A DNA stretch of 64,000 nt, taken from NCBI RefSeq assembly GCF_023101765.2, contig NC_064242.1, forward strand, positions 5,692,327 through 5,756,326, in the 5' to 3' direction. Source of the stretch: Spodoptera frugiperda. Its lineage: Eukaryota > Arthropoda > Insecta > Lepidoptera > Noctuidae. The translations under genes and the position numbers were made by a program. The notes beneath the pieces are model-generated. The model saw only the letters and a list, made by a program, of their open reading frames with translations, did no database searches and was not told the DNA's origin. Shown here piece by piece: positions 43,453 through 54,389 of the stretch (its first letter is position 1; every line of letters starts with the position of its first letter).

Positions 43453-44517
43453 TTTTAATAATTAAATAACCTTTTATTTAGACTTCATTAGTATTAGAAT
43501 AGCTTGATTAAAGGATTTAAAGCGACATCTCTGGGGAAAAGAAGAAAAGAAACACATTGCACCCGGCGTTAAGAGAATACCTAAAAGGTTTTTTACAACG
43601 TCCCGTAGTACGTAGCTAGCGTTGAAACGTAACAAAGAGGTACTTTGTGTTGAAATGTACAATAAAAATTAGGTGTGTCCACGTTCCAGAAAAACTATTT
43701 AGACTATCTTGCTTCATCTTAGCGCAATAAGGACTTAATGAGTAAAAATACTATACTAAAATATTATTTTAATTATTTAAATAATATGTGAATTTCTTCG
43801 TGATAGGTCCAAAAGGAAAGTGGATCGAATTCGACACCTACGACAGTTTACATAGAGAGAGCCAAGCAGTGTGACGATCGTGGCTGAAAAAAATAATTCC
43901 GCACTCATTGTAAAGGTCTCATGTGATACCGGTAGAGTAAGTAATAAGTACGTTTATCATAACCCCCCCCTCCCCTTTGGTATAAGTCCACTAAGGGGCT
44001 ACCTACATTTTTTACAGACACGAGACAGATATCGTTATTATCCAACTATACATTAGCTTCTGCAAACGGCTTTATTCGCGTTCCTACTTGTATGTGTTAT
44101 TCCAGACCATAATCTACGCTTGTTCCAAATTACATCACAATCCCTCCAGCCGTTTTGATGTAAGTAATTGAGTAATAAACATACACACAAACTTTCACAT
44201 TTAATATAAAATATTAGCAAAATTTCTTCGTCGGTACAGATGTTCAGATAATTAATTCTTCATCTAAAACTAAAGTTATTGCTACATCGCACATTGTATT
44301 TAACCCTATACTCTGGGGACATCACATCCATAGTCATACTTTACCACATACATGGGAGATCAGTAGTGGAACGTTATTAATTCACAGCTAGATGCTTCCC
44401 AAACCGCTCTATCATCTCTCACGATACCTCAGGGAAAAGTCCTCCCCATATGTTACAAGTATAAGATTATGTAAGTCCTTTCGTAAGTTATAAACAAGTG
44501 CAAAAAGTACATTTATT
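43453..44517. repeat. Tandem segmental duplication, unit 1
   Basis: A 1065-bp unit starting ttttaataattaaataacc. It is repeated with high identity from 44518, including the word 'cattgcacccggcgttaaga' and the stretch 'agatgttcagataattaatt'. No gene in it; a Helitron-like relic sits inside at 44053-44220. Confidence 0.85.
44053..44220 (-). mobile_element. Short Helitron-like relic within the duplicated unit
   Basis: On the minus strand the 3' end reads 'ccgtttgcagaagctaa' followed by T (CTAA, the CTRR rule). The body has 'catacacacaaactttcaca' on the plus strand. The 5' end has decayed. A shortened version remains in unit 2 near 45090-45165. Confidence 0.5.
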
Positions 44518-45440
44518 TTTTAATAATTAAATAACCTTTTATTTAGACTTCATTAGTATTAGAATAGCTTGATTAAAGGATTTAAAGCGACATCTCTAGG
44601 GAAAAGAAGAAAAGAAACACATTGCACCCGGCGTTAAGAGAATACCTAAAAGGTTTTTTACAACGTCCCGTAGTACGTAGCTAGCGTTGAAACGTAACAA
44701 AGAGGTACTTTGTGTTGAAATGTACAATAAAAATTAGGTGTGTCCACGTTCCAGAAAAACTATTTAGACTATCTTGCTTCATCTTAGCACAATTAGCGAC
44801 TTAATGAGAAAAAAATAGTCTGAAAAATTATTTTGATTATTTAAATATCATATGGGGATGGTGGAATGAACTCGGCACCTATGACAAGGATTGGTCGCAA
44901 AACATTTTTTTCTTTTCACAGAAAGAAGTAGAAGGTAGGTAGACTATGCCCAGTACGACGATCATGGCTGAAAAAAAAATGTATTTCCTCACATATTGCA
45001 AAGGTTCCGTGTGGCATCACACAGAACCTAGTAGAGTAGAGTAGAGTAGAGTAAGTAATAAGTACCAGTAATAAGCTTATCACGACAATTCCTCCAGCCG
45101 TTAAGATATAATAAGCATACACACAATCACACAAACTGTCACATTTACAATATTAGCAAGATTTCTTCGTCGGTACAGATGTTCAGATAATTAATTCTTC
45201 ATCTAAAACTAAAGTTATTGCTACATCGCACATTGTATTTAACCTTATACTCTGGAAACATCACATCTATAGCCATATTTTAGCACATACATGGGAGATC
45301 AGTAGTGGAACGTTATTAATTCACAGCTAGATGCTTCCCAAACCGCTCTATCATCTCTCACGATACCTCAGGGAAAAGTCCTCCCCATATGTTACAAGTA
45401 TAAGATTATGTAAGTCCTTTCGTAAGTTATAAACAAGAGC
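44518..45440. repeat. Tandem segmental duplication, unit 2
   Basis: Second copy, shortened by internal deletions in the middle, where a 5-bp tandem (agtag)n appears near 45031-45055. It ends at the same 'aagttataaacaag' phrase as unit 1. Confidence 0.85.
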
Positions 45441-48400
45441 AAAGTATTGCTGAGGTAATGACTGAAGACAGAGGACAGGTTGGTACTTTAAGTAATCATA
45501 TTCGACCGTCATAAATCCTTTAGAAGACTATAAAAAAAATGCGACAAACTATGAAATGGAACCTCAAACATATTCTTCTGACCTGAGAAGCAAAATTAAA
45601 CTTAGAAGAATTAGAGTATCTATAAAACTGTATGTCATTGAAATTCATGTGAATCAATATACATACGATACATACGCCTTGCCTGTCTATTTGTTCCAAC
45701 TAATCTCTGAAATGGACGATGAACTAAAGAATAACATGGGCTTCGTTTTAGAAAAAAAATTGTAATTATTCTAAGCGGACATAGTCGCGGGCAACATATA
45801 GTTTATTAATACAATTCATTGACAAAACCAGTTTAACGAACGTGTCAGCTTCAAATGACCAAGTTTCAAAGGTTGTTATATTACACCAACAAAACTATTG
45901 CAATAACTTTACTTGGACTGCAACTTTGCTTGACGCCGTTCAACTGGAAGTTTGTGTGAAACCAAAGTGCAGTCAGGAAATGGCTATATCCCACAGCTAA
46001 ACTTTCGCTTGACCGACAAGAAATTGTATACATAGCGGCCGTAAACCGATTTGTCGTTGATTTATGACCGTTGAAGAATAGACTCAGCAATTCTGAATTT
46101 TGAACTTTATGGTTGTATATATTTAGCTATTGTTTTTACTTAACATACCTAGTAGAAATATTTAGATACCCTACAATGCTAATAAAACTATGCCTAATTT
46201 TATTATGTGTACAATAAAGTCAGTCACAAATCAGTCACAGTGTTGCTAAGTACTTAAGCTTAAATACTTAAGCTTATCTAGAAATATAAAACTTAGCATT
46301 AATTAAAGTAATTGATTATTACTAGTTACCTATATTTCAGTTTTCGGTTCTCGTAAGGTCATTGCACCCTTAGTATGAGTTTGCTTTACGTTTAAAGTAA
46401 TCGAAATTAAGGCGCATTTGGCGTTTCGATTAGCCGACTCGAATAAACCAACGAATCAGAAAAAAAAATTAAAACACAAGCGAGATAAACATATTATTCA
46501 TTTTAGATCAGTGTAACAAAATTTGACGTTTTAAAAGTGCCTAATTTGGGATTAATTGAAATAAATATTAACTTTGATATTGATATTGACTTTGAATTTG
46601 AAGACAATGATTTAGACAAAAGATCTTCTCCTAGAAAAGTGTATCAAACTGCTTTATGCACGAAGTTTTTTAAGCGAAATAACAACAACATTGTTAAGTA
46701 TTTGTGATTCATGTACTCGGATGTTTACAAGTAATGTCTTACAAGATTCTACACTGTCAAAAGTATTTTAAACACTTGCAACAGTGTTGGAACTTTATTC
46801 TATTCTAGCGTAGTTTCACCCCAAAAAGTATTTTCAAAGAAAGTAACGGGGCAGAAAGATAATGTATGAGGGAAAGTTTGCATCTGCATTGTGGATGCAC
46901 TGGGGTGAGTTATTCACATTTTTAAAGCAAAAAAAAAGCATTTTCCAGGTACGTACCGAAATTTGAATGAGTTCGGTACACTTGCATATTTATTTTTTCT
47001 TCTGTATTGAATGATATTTTTGTGACACTTGGACATAAAGGAACCTTTTAATTCCCAGATTATGGGGTTAAGAAATTCTAGACAAACACTCAAGTTTAAA
47101 AAAAAATCTGACAATTAATCTGGCTACCTTTAATATGGAATTTATGTAATGATTGTACACGTTTTCAATAAGTAAAGAACACCTGGATCTAGGCACCAAA
47201 TTATTCGCGACATAAAAGCGCTGATGTGTTCGCATATAAAAACAATCTCAGTTTTTTCTATAGAACCCTAAAACCTGAAGGTATAACACCAACGTATTCA
47301 CCAGTCGCGCGAGCAAACGTTGTGGAAAATGTATTACGTTATGAAGCCTTGTTCAAATAATAAAAATGTGAATGTGTAAAACCATTTTTCTTATTATTTT
47401 GAAAAATGTATAAAGTTCATTCATGTTTTTTCTAGAGCAAATGTAAAATTCTCTTCTTTTAGATTTTAGTAGATGCCAGTTTCTGACGTGGCGGTTATTA
47501 AATGTTATTATTGTGAATGAAATGCAATATGTACTATCACAGACACTGTCTCATGTCCACTTTGTTGATGCTCGTAGAACGGTCGTAACTGTGACTTTCG
47601 ATACTCAATTTTTTAAATAGATTAGGATATCAATAATCGACAACAAATTGGTGCAAGTGTACTAAACTCGTTCAAATTTGGTTACGTTTATCACATGTAC
47701 CTAATTATTCATGTGTAGCATAAAGGCGTGATACTCTTATGTTTATGTGATCGCCAAAATTCCCTCATCACGTACGAAAACAACATTGAAAATTATACAA
47801 ATCCGCTTTTCCATTTATAATAAGAAGTATGCAAATAAGAATTAACGGTGATTTAAATTACACGCGCGCACATACTTAACGGTTTATAAAATATTCATAA
47901 ACATGGCGAAATTTAATACTTAACAATCTGAACGATACTCGGAGTAATGTGCATTAAAAAATTATACAGCGTGTGGCTACTTGGAATGAGTAAATAAATA
48001 TTGTTCGGTCTTTTCACGTCGCGTTTAAGTCTGGAACAGGACAGTAGTTTGTAACACAGACTGCTGATGTTTTTATAATAAAATGTGTGTAAGACTAATT
48101 AATCCTTTAGTCTATATTGAATTGGTGACTTTAGATGTTCCCTAAACCACACTTATATGAGCTTCAGTCTGTTTAAAATATTTTCTAATTCCAATGAACG
48201 TGGCTGAAATGAAATTCAGCCGTGCAGTCAGTGTTCGTAAACAAAGTTCTAAGTTTTAATCCAGCTATCAAGTTATCTGAATTTTTCTTTCGTATTCTAT
48301 AAAGTCTAAAGTTTATGCCAACAAATAACGACCAACCACACCTTGAAAAAGGATATTATGCGATGCAGCAACGGTATTCAGTTACATTTATGCAAAACAG

Positions 48401-48580
48401 CCTGGAAATTTCCAACAAAAGAATACGCATTTGCTGGTAAAACTGAGAAAAACCACTTATAAAGATTTCACCAAAACCTAAAGTACAATGAAATATTTGA
48501 GTTTTAAAATGCAATTAGAAATCATATGGAAGCAAATCAATACAATAGTCTTATATGCGGTTATGTAATAATCTTTTGAA
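45441..48580. other. AT-rich non-coding DNA, no feature seen
   Basis: No credible gene over 3 kb; short chance frames of under 75 codons only. Confidence 0.5.
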
Positions 48581-48740
48581 AGCACGGTTGGCGCGGTGAC
48601 TGGGCAACTGGCAGCCGTGTAACGTGTAGCGGGTTCGATTCCACACAAAGCACAAATTTTTGTTTCGGGTCTGAGTGTCATGTGTATGTGAACTTGAGTA
48701 TTTGTAAATGCACCTACGACACAGTAGAGGACACCTAATC
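48581..48740 (+). repeat. tRNA-derived SINE copy
   Basis: The head carries a box-A-like 'tggcgcggtgactgggcaac' and box-B-like 'gcgggttcgattcc', followed by the body 'tttcgggtctgagtgtcatg' and 'gcacctacgacac'. The same head recurs in decayed form at about 60556-60640 and 63738-63822. It is not a functional tRNA: no intact acceptor stem or anticodon arm. Confidence 0.7.
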
Positions 48741-49492
48741 TTAGGAAATATTGTATAATATAAATATTTTGAAACAAACTGAAAATAAATTTAAGCCGAT
48801 TCAATAATAATAGAAATATAACATTAGTGTCAAAATTGAAAATGATTGTTTCCCCACCAGTTCTTAATTGCGGAACCCTTAAAACACAATTTCCGACGTC
48901 CAACAGAGCAGGAAACATTTCACGACAAAGCGTTTTATTCGGAAAAATGTTGTGTACTCATTACATAAAATCAGCCCGTACAATCCCCTTGTCCCCTATT
49001 ACGCTTCGCCAAATGGTTTGTGATATTTTTTTAGTTATAGTATAATTAGCCGGTGATTAGATCCCCGCCTGAATGTAAGGGATGGGATATTGGAATATGT
49101 GATCTGAATCCCTAAAAGAAGATTAGGTAAGCTTTCTTTTAAGCTTCAGTAGGTGCTGTCTAGACTACCAATTTGTCGTAACAAAATGGCCGTCGTATTA
49201 ATAGGATTTCCCATTGGAAACTATTGGTATCACGAAATGCTTTTTGTGTAATCAGCTAATAACGTTTTTGCCGTAGGAACTGTGTTTTATGTTATGAGGC
49301 CAAACACGTGGGTTCAATGGAAGCTGGTTAAATAATGTGATAGGCCAAATTAAATTAAAACTGGTAACTAATCCGTAGCTTAACATCTCTCATAGGAATA
49401 TTTTTCATTTGGTAGCCTATTTTATGTCAAATGAAATATTACTCGACCTCACCGTAATCCCCTTAATAAATAATATGATTGTGTAATGGGTA
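48741..49492. other. Non-coding DNA, no feature seen
   Basis: A 72-codon frame at 48827-49045 has no recognisable feature. Confidence 0.5.
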
Positions 49493-49669
49493 TCCTACTA
49501 ATATTATAAATGTGAAAGTTTGTACGTTTGTTTGTTTGTTACTCCTACACGTCAAAACAGTTGAAAGGATCGAGATCAAATTTGGAACAGGGGTAGATTA
49601 TAGTCTAGAATAATACTTACCTACGCTAATATTCAACAGGAATGAGGGCAAAGCCGTAGCAGAAGCTAA
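49493..49669 (+). mobile_element. Short non-autonomous Helitron (177 bp)
   Basis: Starts TCCTACTAATATTATAAATG with A before it and ends 'gccgtagcagaagCTAA' with T after it: TC...CTRR and the A^T target. The body has 'gtttgtttgttactcctaca' and 'aaatttggaacagg'. This is the best-preserved member of the family seen as relics elsewhere in the window. Confidence 0.7.
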
Positions 49670-50697
49670 TTACATATAAGTAAAAAGTTAATGTAACTAC
49701 ATATTTCTAGTTGTCGGCCATGTTAATTGCTACCTGGAAAAATCAATTATTCATATTCATCAATTTAATATATAATTTGTTGAAATAACAAAGTTTCTAT
49801 TATATCTGAAACCACACAAATACGTAGCGTAATCTATTAATTATATTTCCCAAAGGAGTTTAGGAAACATTGATTGAATTCATTTCTATGAATAGAGTTA
49901 TTAACTCTTTTGACATTTGTTCAATTCTATTCAATGTAATGGAACGTTTAGAACCTTCAATAATATAATAATATTATGTGAAAGAGTGACACGTGATTCA
50001 TGAATTCCCAGGAAGTGTGTTATTCTAAAGTAAAATAATTTAAACTCGCGTTCAACAGAGGATCTGAGAAATCCGTTTAAAGCTCTCGCAAAGATAATTT
50101 GAGCTGGTTTCAGATGGTGTCGTACATACGTTGGATGAGGAGAAATGTATGAGATAATAAAATGTTTTTAGTCTTTAAATATTTATCTTGTTATGGATTT
50201 GAAAGGGGTTAATTGGTCTGGAATGTGTATGTTGACATAATGAAGGTGCACATTATTATGAAGTACGAGCAGACTAGCAGTACTAGCAGATAAAATTTAA
50301 TAATCTAATTTACCAAAGACTAGATCTCACGATGATCCCCAGGTTGAGCAACAATTTTAGCTTACTATTTGATAATTTTTTCTTCAGCTAATACTTTATA
50401 ATTTAATTACCCCAAATAATACTCTAATAAACATCAGATAAAGTAATTTGAATGCATATACGAAGGCTCCTACAAGTTACAGTCTTGACTTAAACCGACT
50501 CCAGCGAACATGGACCAAGTTTGATTAGGGTCCAAAATTAATTCTCCCACGAGACGTCCTGATCTAATTCCAAGAACAGTTATCAAGTGGCTGGAGAATG
50601 TTTGGATATTTGGGCTACGCTCTCTTGTGGGAATATGGGAACACGTGCTGTCTAATTTTACATTTCACAACCATTAATTAATTAATAAGAAGTAATT
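49670..50697. other. Non-coding DNA, no feature seen
   Basis: AT-rich, no coding frame of note. Confidence 0.5.
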
Positions 50698-50815
50698 TCG
50701 GCCAACCCGCATTGAGCGCCAATCCGCATTGAGCAAGCGTGGTGATTAATGCTCAAAACCGCGTGAGATGAGGCCTTTAGTCAGCAGTGACCACTTATGG
50801 CCTATTAATGTATAT
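50698..50815 (+). repeat. Fragment of a LINE/SINE 3' tail
   Basis: Words 'ggccaacccgcattgagc', 'gcgtggtgattaatgctcaa' and 'gaggcctttagtcagcagtg' match the 3' tail common to several moth retroelements; degenerate. Confidence 0.45.
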
Positions 50816-51375
50816 GTGAATTTAGGGCATATGGTTGTGGTAGTAAGTAAGTATATACTACATAATATGTCTGCTTTTTCTTAAAATAAAGATTCCAAAC
50901 TAACTGTGGAATACATTGTAATGTATGGCTAGTAAACCGGATCAAAAATCTGTTACAAGGGTTTTAAAATATGGCCTGAATGGATTCGAAAATCGGACAG
51001 ATTGCCTTTTGTTGGAATCGTATTATTAGTGAAAACTTTTTTGTGAGCTTTTACCTTATTGGGGTTTTTATTTGATTTTTCTCGATATTTCGTTTATTTA
51101 AATAAATATACAAACAGTTTCAGCTTTCGTTAATCTGCCATAACATGACGAGGTTTAAATATTGAAATCATGAATATCGATGTATTATATATTTTGGAAA
51201 GTAATAGAAATTGTACGTAATGTATCGGTAGGTGAATATTTCGGTACCTCAATTGACATAAATACGCTTCCATTACATTAGGGTTCATAACATAACCGGG
51301 GAAAAGTGGGTGCTATATTGTAGATGTGCTCTTCTGCCTGCTTGTAATACCTGAGTAATAAAAGGCGTGACGTTA
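50816..51375. other. Non-coding DNA, no feature seen
   Basis: AT-rich, no feature seen. Confidence 0.5.
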
Positions 51376-51569
51376 TCACACTAATATTATAAAATGTGAA
51401 AGTTTGCTTGTCTATATTATGTTTGGATATAATTATGTCCGTCAGTCACGCTGAAACAACTGAACGGATTTTAATGAAATTTTGTATACAGACAGAGTAT
51501 GAGCTGACTTGAGTAATAAGATACTTTTTATCTTACGGGAACGCGAGCAAAGCCGCTGGTAGAAGCTTT
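51376..51569 (+). mobile_element. Short Helitron-like element, decayed 3' end
   Basis: Starts TCACACTAATATTATAAAAT after an A and ends 'agccgctggtagaagCTTT', where CTTT replaces the CTRR expected of an intact end. The body has 'aacggattttaatgaaattt'. Confidence 0.55.
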
Positions 51570-51939
51570 GTAGGTATTTTGTAATTTTATATTATTATAT
51601 ACAAAACTATGAGTTCGGCAAGTTACCAAGTAAGTTAAGTAGGATCATAACTTACGTTTTGTTAGATTACTTATCTTGAAAGTACCACTCAAAGTAAGAT
51701 CAAGGATTATAAGGGTTTTGGGTAATTCTAATTACTTTATAGGAGGCACTTGGATTTATTTCCAAATACTTGGCGACGGAAAGATTAAACAGTAATAAGT
51801 AAAGAAAAGGGATGAGAGTTAAGTGAATGGCACTATTCCTCTAATTAAATATTTAAAAATAGCCTTTTAACATATTCGTCATACAAGATTAGTTGGTCAG
51901 AAAGAAAATAAATACGTTGATTCTATTTCAAGTCTTTTT
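51570..51939. other. Non-coding DNA, no feature seen
   Basis: AT-rich spacer. Confidence 0.5.
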
Positions 51940-52095
51940 TTAGGGTTGAGTTTTCGTTTACTTCTCCCGTCTTGGGCGAGGCGAGAGGGAGTGACAGACT
52001 CTAACTGACTAAAAACCACCCCGTTCCTACTCCTGCTTTTCGAGCCGGGGCCTCGGTGGCGCTAGGTATTCCGTAGCGGCGGGTCGGCATCAGTC
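51940..52095 (-). repeat. 'gagtctgacact' dispersed repeat, reverse copy
   Basis: Plus strand reads 'gggcgaggcgagagggagtg', 'ctaaaaaccaccccgttcct' and 'gcttttcgagccggggcctc', the complement of the copies at 19345 and 38044. Confidence 0.65.
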
Positions 52096-52109
52096 GTACT
52101 AGACTTCAT

Positions 52110-52255
52110 GAGTGATGGCATCTGATGGCATCTTGAGATGCGCACGGTACACAACGCCTAGTCCCCAAAAGGTCGGCAATGCACTTGTAACGCCTCTGGT
52201 GTTTCGGGTGTCCATGGACCGCGGGGATTGCTTACCATCAGGTGATCATAAAAAA
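52110..52255 (+). repeat. Fragment of dispersed lepidopteran repeat
   Basis: 'caaaaggtcggcaatgcact', 'tgtaacgcctctggtgtttc' and 'gcttaccatcaggtgatc': the right half of the family at 2400-2722. Confidence 0.6.
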
Positions 52256-52428
52256 CAATGTAATACCAATAATAATACTAAAGAAACATCTAGATGTTTG
52301 GAAGATCATATTACTTATCAAACAAGGGTCAAATAACAAGTTATTTGTTTCCCTTGTTTATGAAAGCACTTGCGTATATTTGTGAAAGGTGACCCTTATT
52401 TTGGATAGGGAAATCTACCCAAATATGT

Positions 52429-52479
52429 GATGTTTATGATACATATCATATGATATATACATAATATATCATAAACATC
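52429..52479. repeat. Perfect 13-bp inverted repeat
   Basis: GATGTTTATGATA (52429-52441) and TATCATAAACATC (52467-52479) flank an AT-rich spacer that is itself partly palindromic, just left of the foldback element at 52487. Confidence 0.7.
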
Positions 52480-52989
52480 TAAGAAATATACAGTGTGACT
52501 TTGAATTCGATGTATTCCTCTCGGGAGGTGATAATACAACTTCTACAAAATTAGCCCTGCGGTCCTTGGGCTGAATGTGGCTAGTTTCTGAGATATTCAA
52601 CATTTTTGTTTTTTGTAAAAAATCCTGAACTGACTACAAAAACATCAATAAATAAAAAAATACTGGTTGGATTTTAGTTATTTTAGTTTTAATCAGTTGC
52701 CAATATATCAGTTATCATTTATAAATACTAATAATGGCAGAAATATCATTCGTTTTAAAATAGCAAGTATTTTCTTATCAAATTTTGTTTTGTGTCACTA
52801 ATTTGGTCAATAGTAAACTAGATTTATTTCGAAAAAAATATATGACACTAAGCGTACAAACCATTAGAAAAACTTCCTTGGTTTATTAGCCACCCAGAAA
52901 CATAAAATTATTTACAAAATTCTCAAAAACAAATGAATTAATTGATGATTAGTAGAGTGTAAAGAGAAAAGGGCAATTACAAAAACATC

Positions 52990-53304
52990 TTAATTTGCAA
53001 AATTTTGTTCAAAGTGACCTCCCTTACGACGAAGACATGTCCGAATATGCTTCCTTATCTCTATGACGGTCACTCTTGGACGGAATATGCGTCTTTTTCG
53101 TCAATATCATCAAATATGTTTCGGAGAAGAAGTTCGATACACGGCCAATTCCGTCCGCATAAACAAGGGATTTCATGTAAAAAAAACAATCGTCGTCAGA
53201 TTCTGGACTCCGTGTATGCCATGGAATTGGCCCCTCCTGCCAGTATAACGCGTGGGAATTGAGGTATCCTACCATTGCTGCACAGTAGTAGTTCGATAGT
53301 GCAC
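52990..53304 (-). pseudogene. Decayed DDE transposase C-terminus (left arm)
   Basis: Minus-strand reading, broken by in-frame stops and frameshifts, recalls the end of an insect Tc1/mariner-superfamily transposase: GPIPWHTRSPESDD (a decayed W-P-x-R-S-P-D-L block), then MKSLVYA, and in another frame a C-terminal CLRRKGGHFEQNFAN before the stop at 52990. The N-terminal half and catalytic core are absent, so it is non-functional. Confidence 0.6.
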
Positions 53305-53550
53305 TGGACAAACTATCAAAATATCTATTATTCAAAACCAACGTAAACAATTATGTTTAGATGGGTGTGTTAGGATGGGTATCATAAATAATTACCTACT
53401 TGATTGGACTGTACTTTTTATCTAACAATTTATAATATTAATTAAATGGTAAGAAATATGAAGAATTTTTAAGGAATAAGCTAGGGTCATTGTTTTAAAT
53501 TTGAATTTAGAAACAAGATGACGAAGGTATTCGAACACGACAATTGTTCA

Positions 53551-53880
53551 GGTCACTATCAAACTACGGTGCGGCAATGGTTGAATACCTCGGTTTCTAC
53601 GTGTTATATTACGGCAATTTATTTATTATGGCAGGTGGGTCCAGCTCCATGGCATACACGGTGTCCAAAATCTGACGACGATTGAGTTTTACATGAAATC
53701 CCTTGTTTAAACGGACGGAATTGGCCGTGTATCGAACTTCTCCTCCGAAACATATTTGAAGACAGTGACGAAAAAAAACGCATATTCAGTCCAAGAGTAA
53801 CCGTCATAGAGATAAGGAAGCATATTTGGACATGTCTTCGTCGTAGGGGAGATCACTTTGAACAAAATTTTGCAAATTAA
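53551..53880 (+). pseudogene. Decayed DDE transposase C-terminus (right arm)
   Basis: Mirror copy of the left-arm relic on the plus strand, ending CLRRRGDHFEQNFAN and a stop at 53878-53880. Frameshifts and stops break it upstream. It is no more complete than the left copy. Confidence 0.6.
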
Positions 53881-54389
53881 GATGTTTTTGTAATTGCCCT
53901 TTTCTCTTTACATTCTACTTACATCAATTAATTCATTTGTTTTTGAGAATTTTGTAAATAATTTTATGTTTCTGGGTAGCTAATAAACCAAGGCAGTTTT
54001 TCTAATGGTTTGTACGCTTAGTGTCATATATATATTTTTTTAATAAATCTAGTTTACTATTGACCAAATTAGTGACACAAAACAAAATTTGATAAGAAAA
54101 TACATGCTATTTTAAAACGAATGATATTTCTGCCATTATTAGTATTTATAAATGATAACTGATGTATTGGCAACTGATTAAAACTAAAAGAACTAAAATC
54201 CAACCCGTATTTTTTTATTTATTGATGTTTTTGTAGTCAATTCGGGATTTTTTTACAAAAACCAAAAATGTTGAATATCTCAGAAACTAGCCACTTTCCG
54301 CCCAAGGACCTCAGGGCTGATTTTGTAGGAAATTAGTTGTATTATCACCTCCCGAGAGGAATACGTCGAATTCAAAGTCACCCTATATA

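Larger units (their letters stand above)
52487..54389. mobile_element. Foldback element with about 820-bp arms
   Basis: Left arm (52487-53304) and right arm (53551-54389) are diverged reverse complements around a roughly 245-bp spacer. The outer ends read tatacagtgtgactttga and, inverted, tatatagggtgactttga; TA at both edges fits a TA target duplication as in Tc1/mariner elements. Each arm carries the C-terminal end of a decayed DDE transposase facing outward. It looks like two copies of one transposon end joined head to head. Confidence 0.75.

Noticed and set aside
48581..48660. Possible tRNA gene
   Set aside because: Box A/B-like words belong to a SINE head; no cloverleaf with intact acceptor stem, and the SINE body follows.
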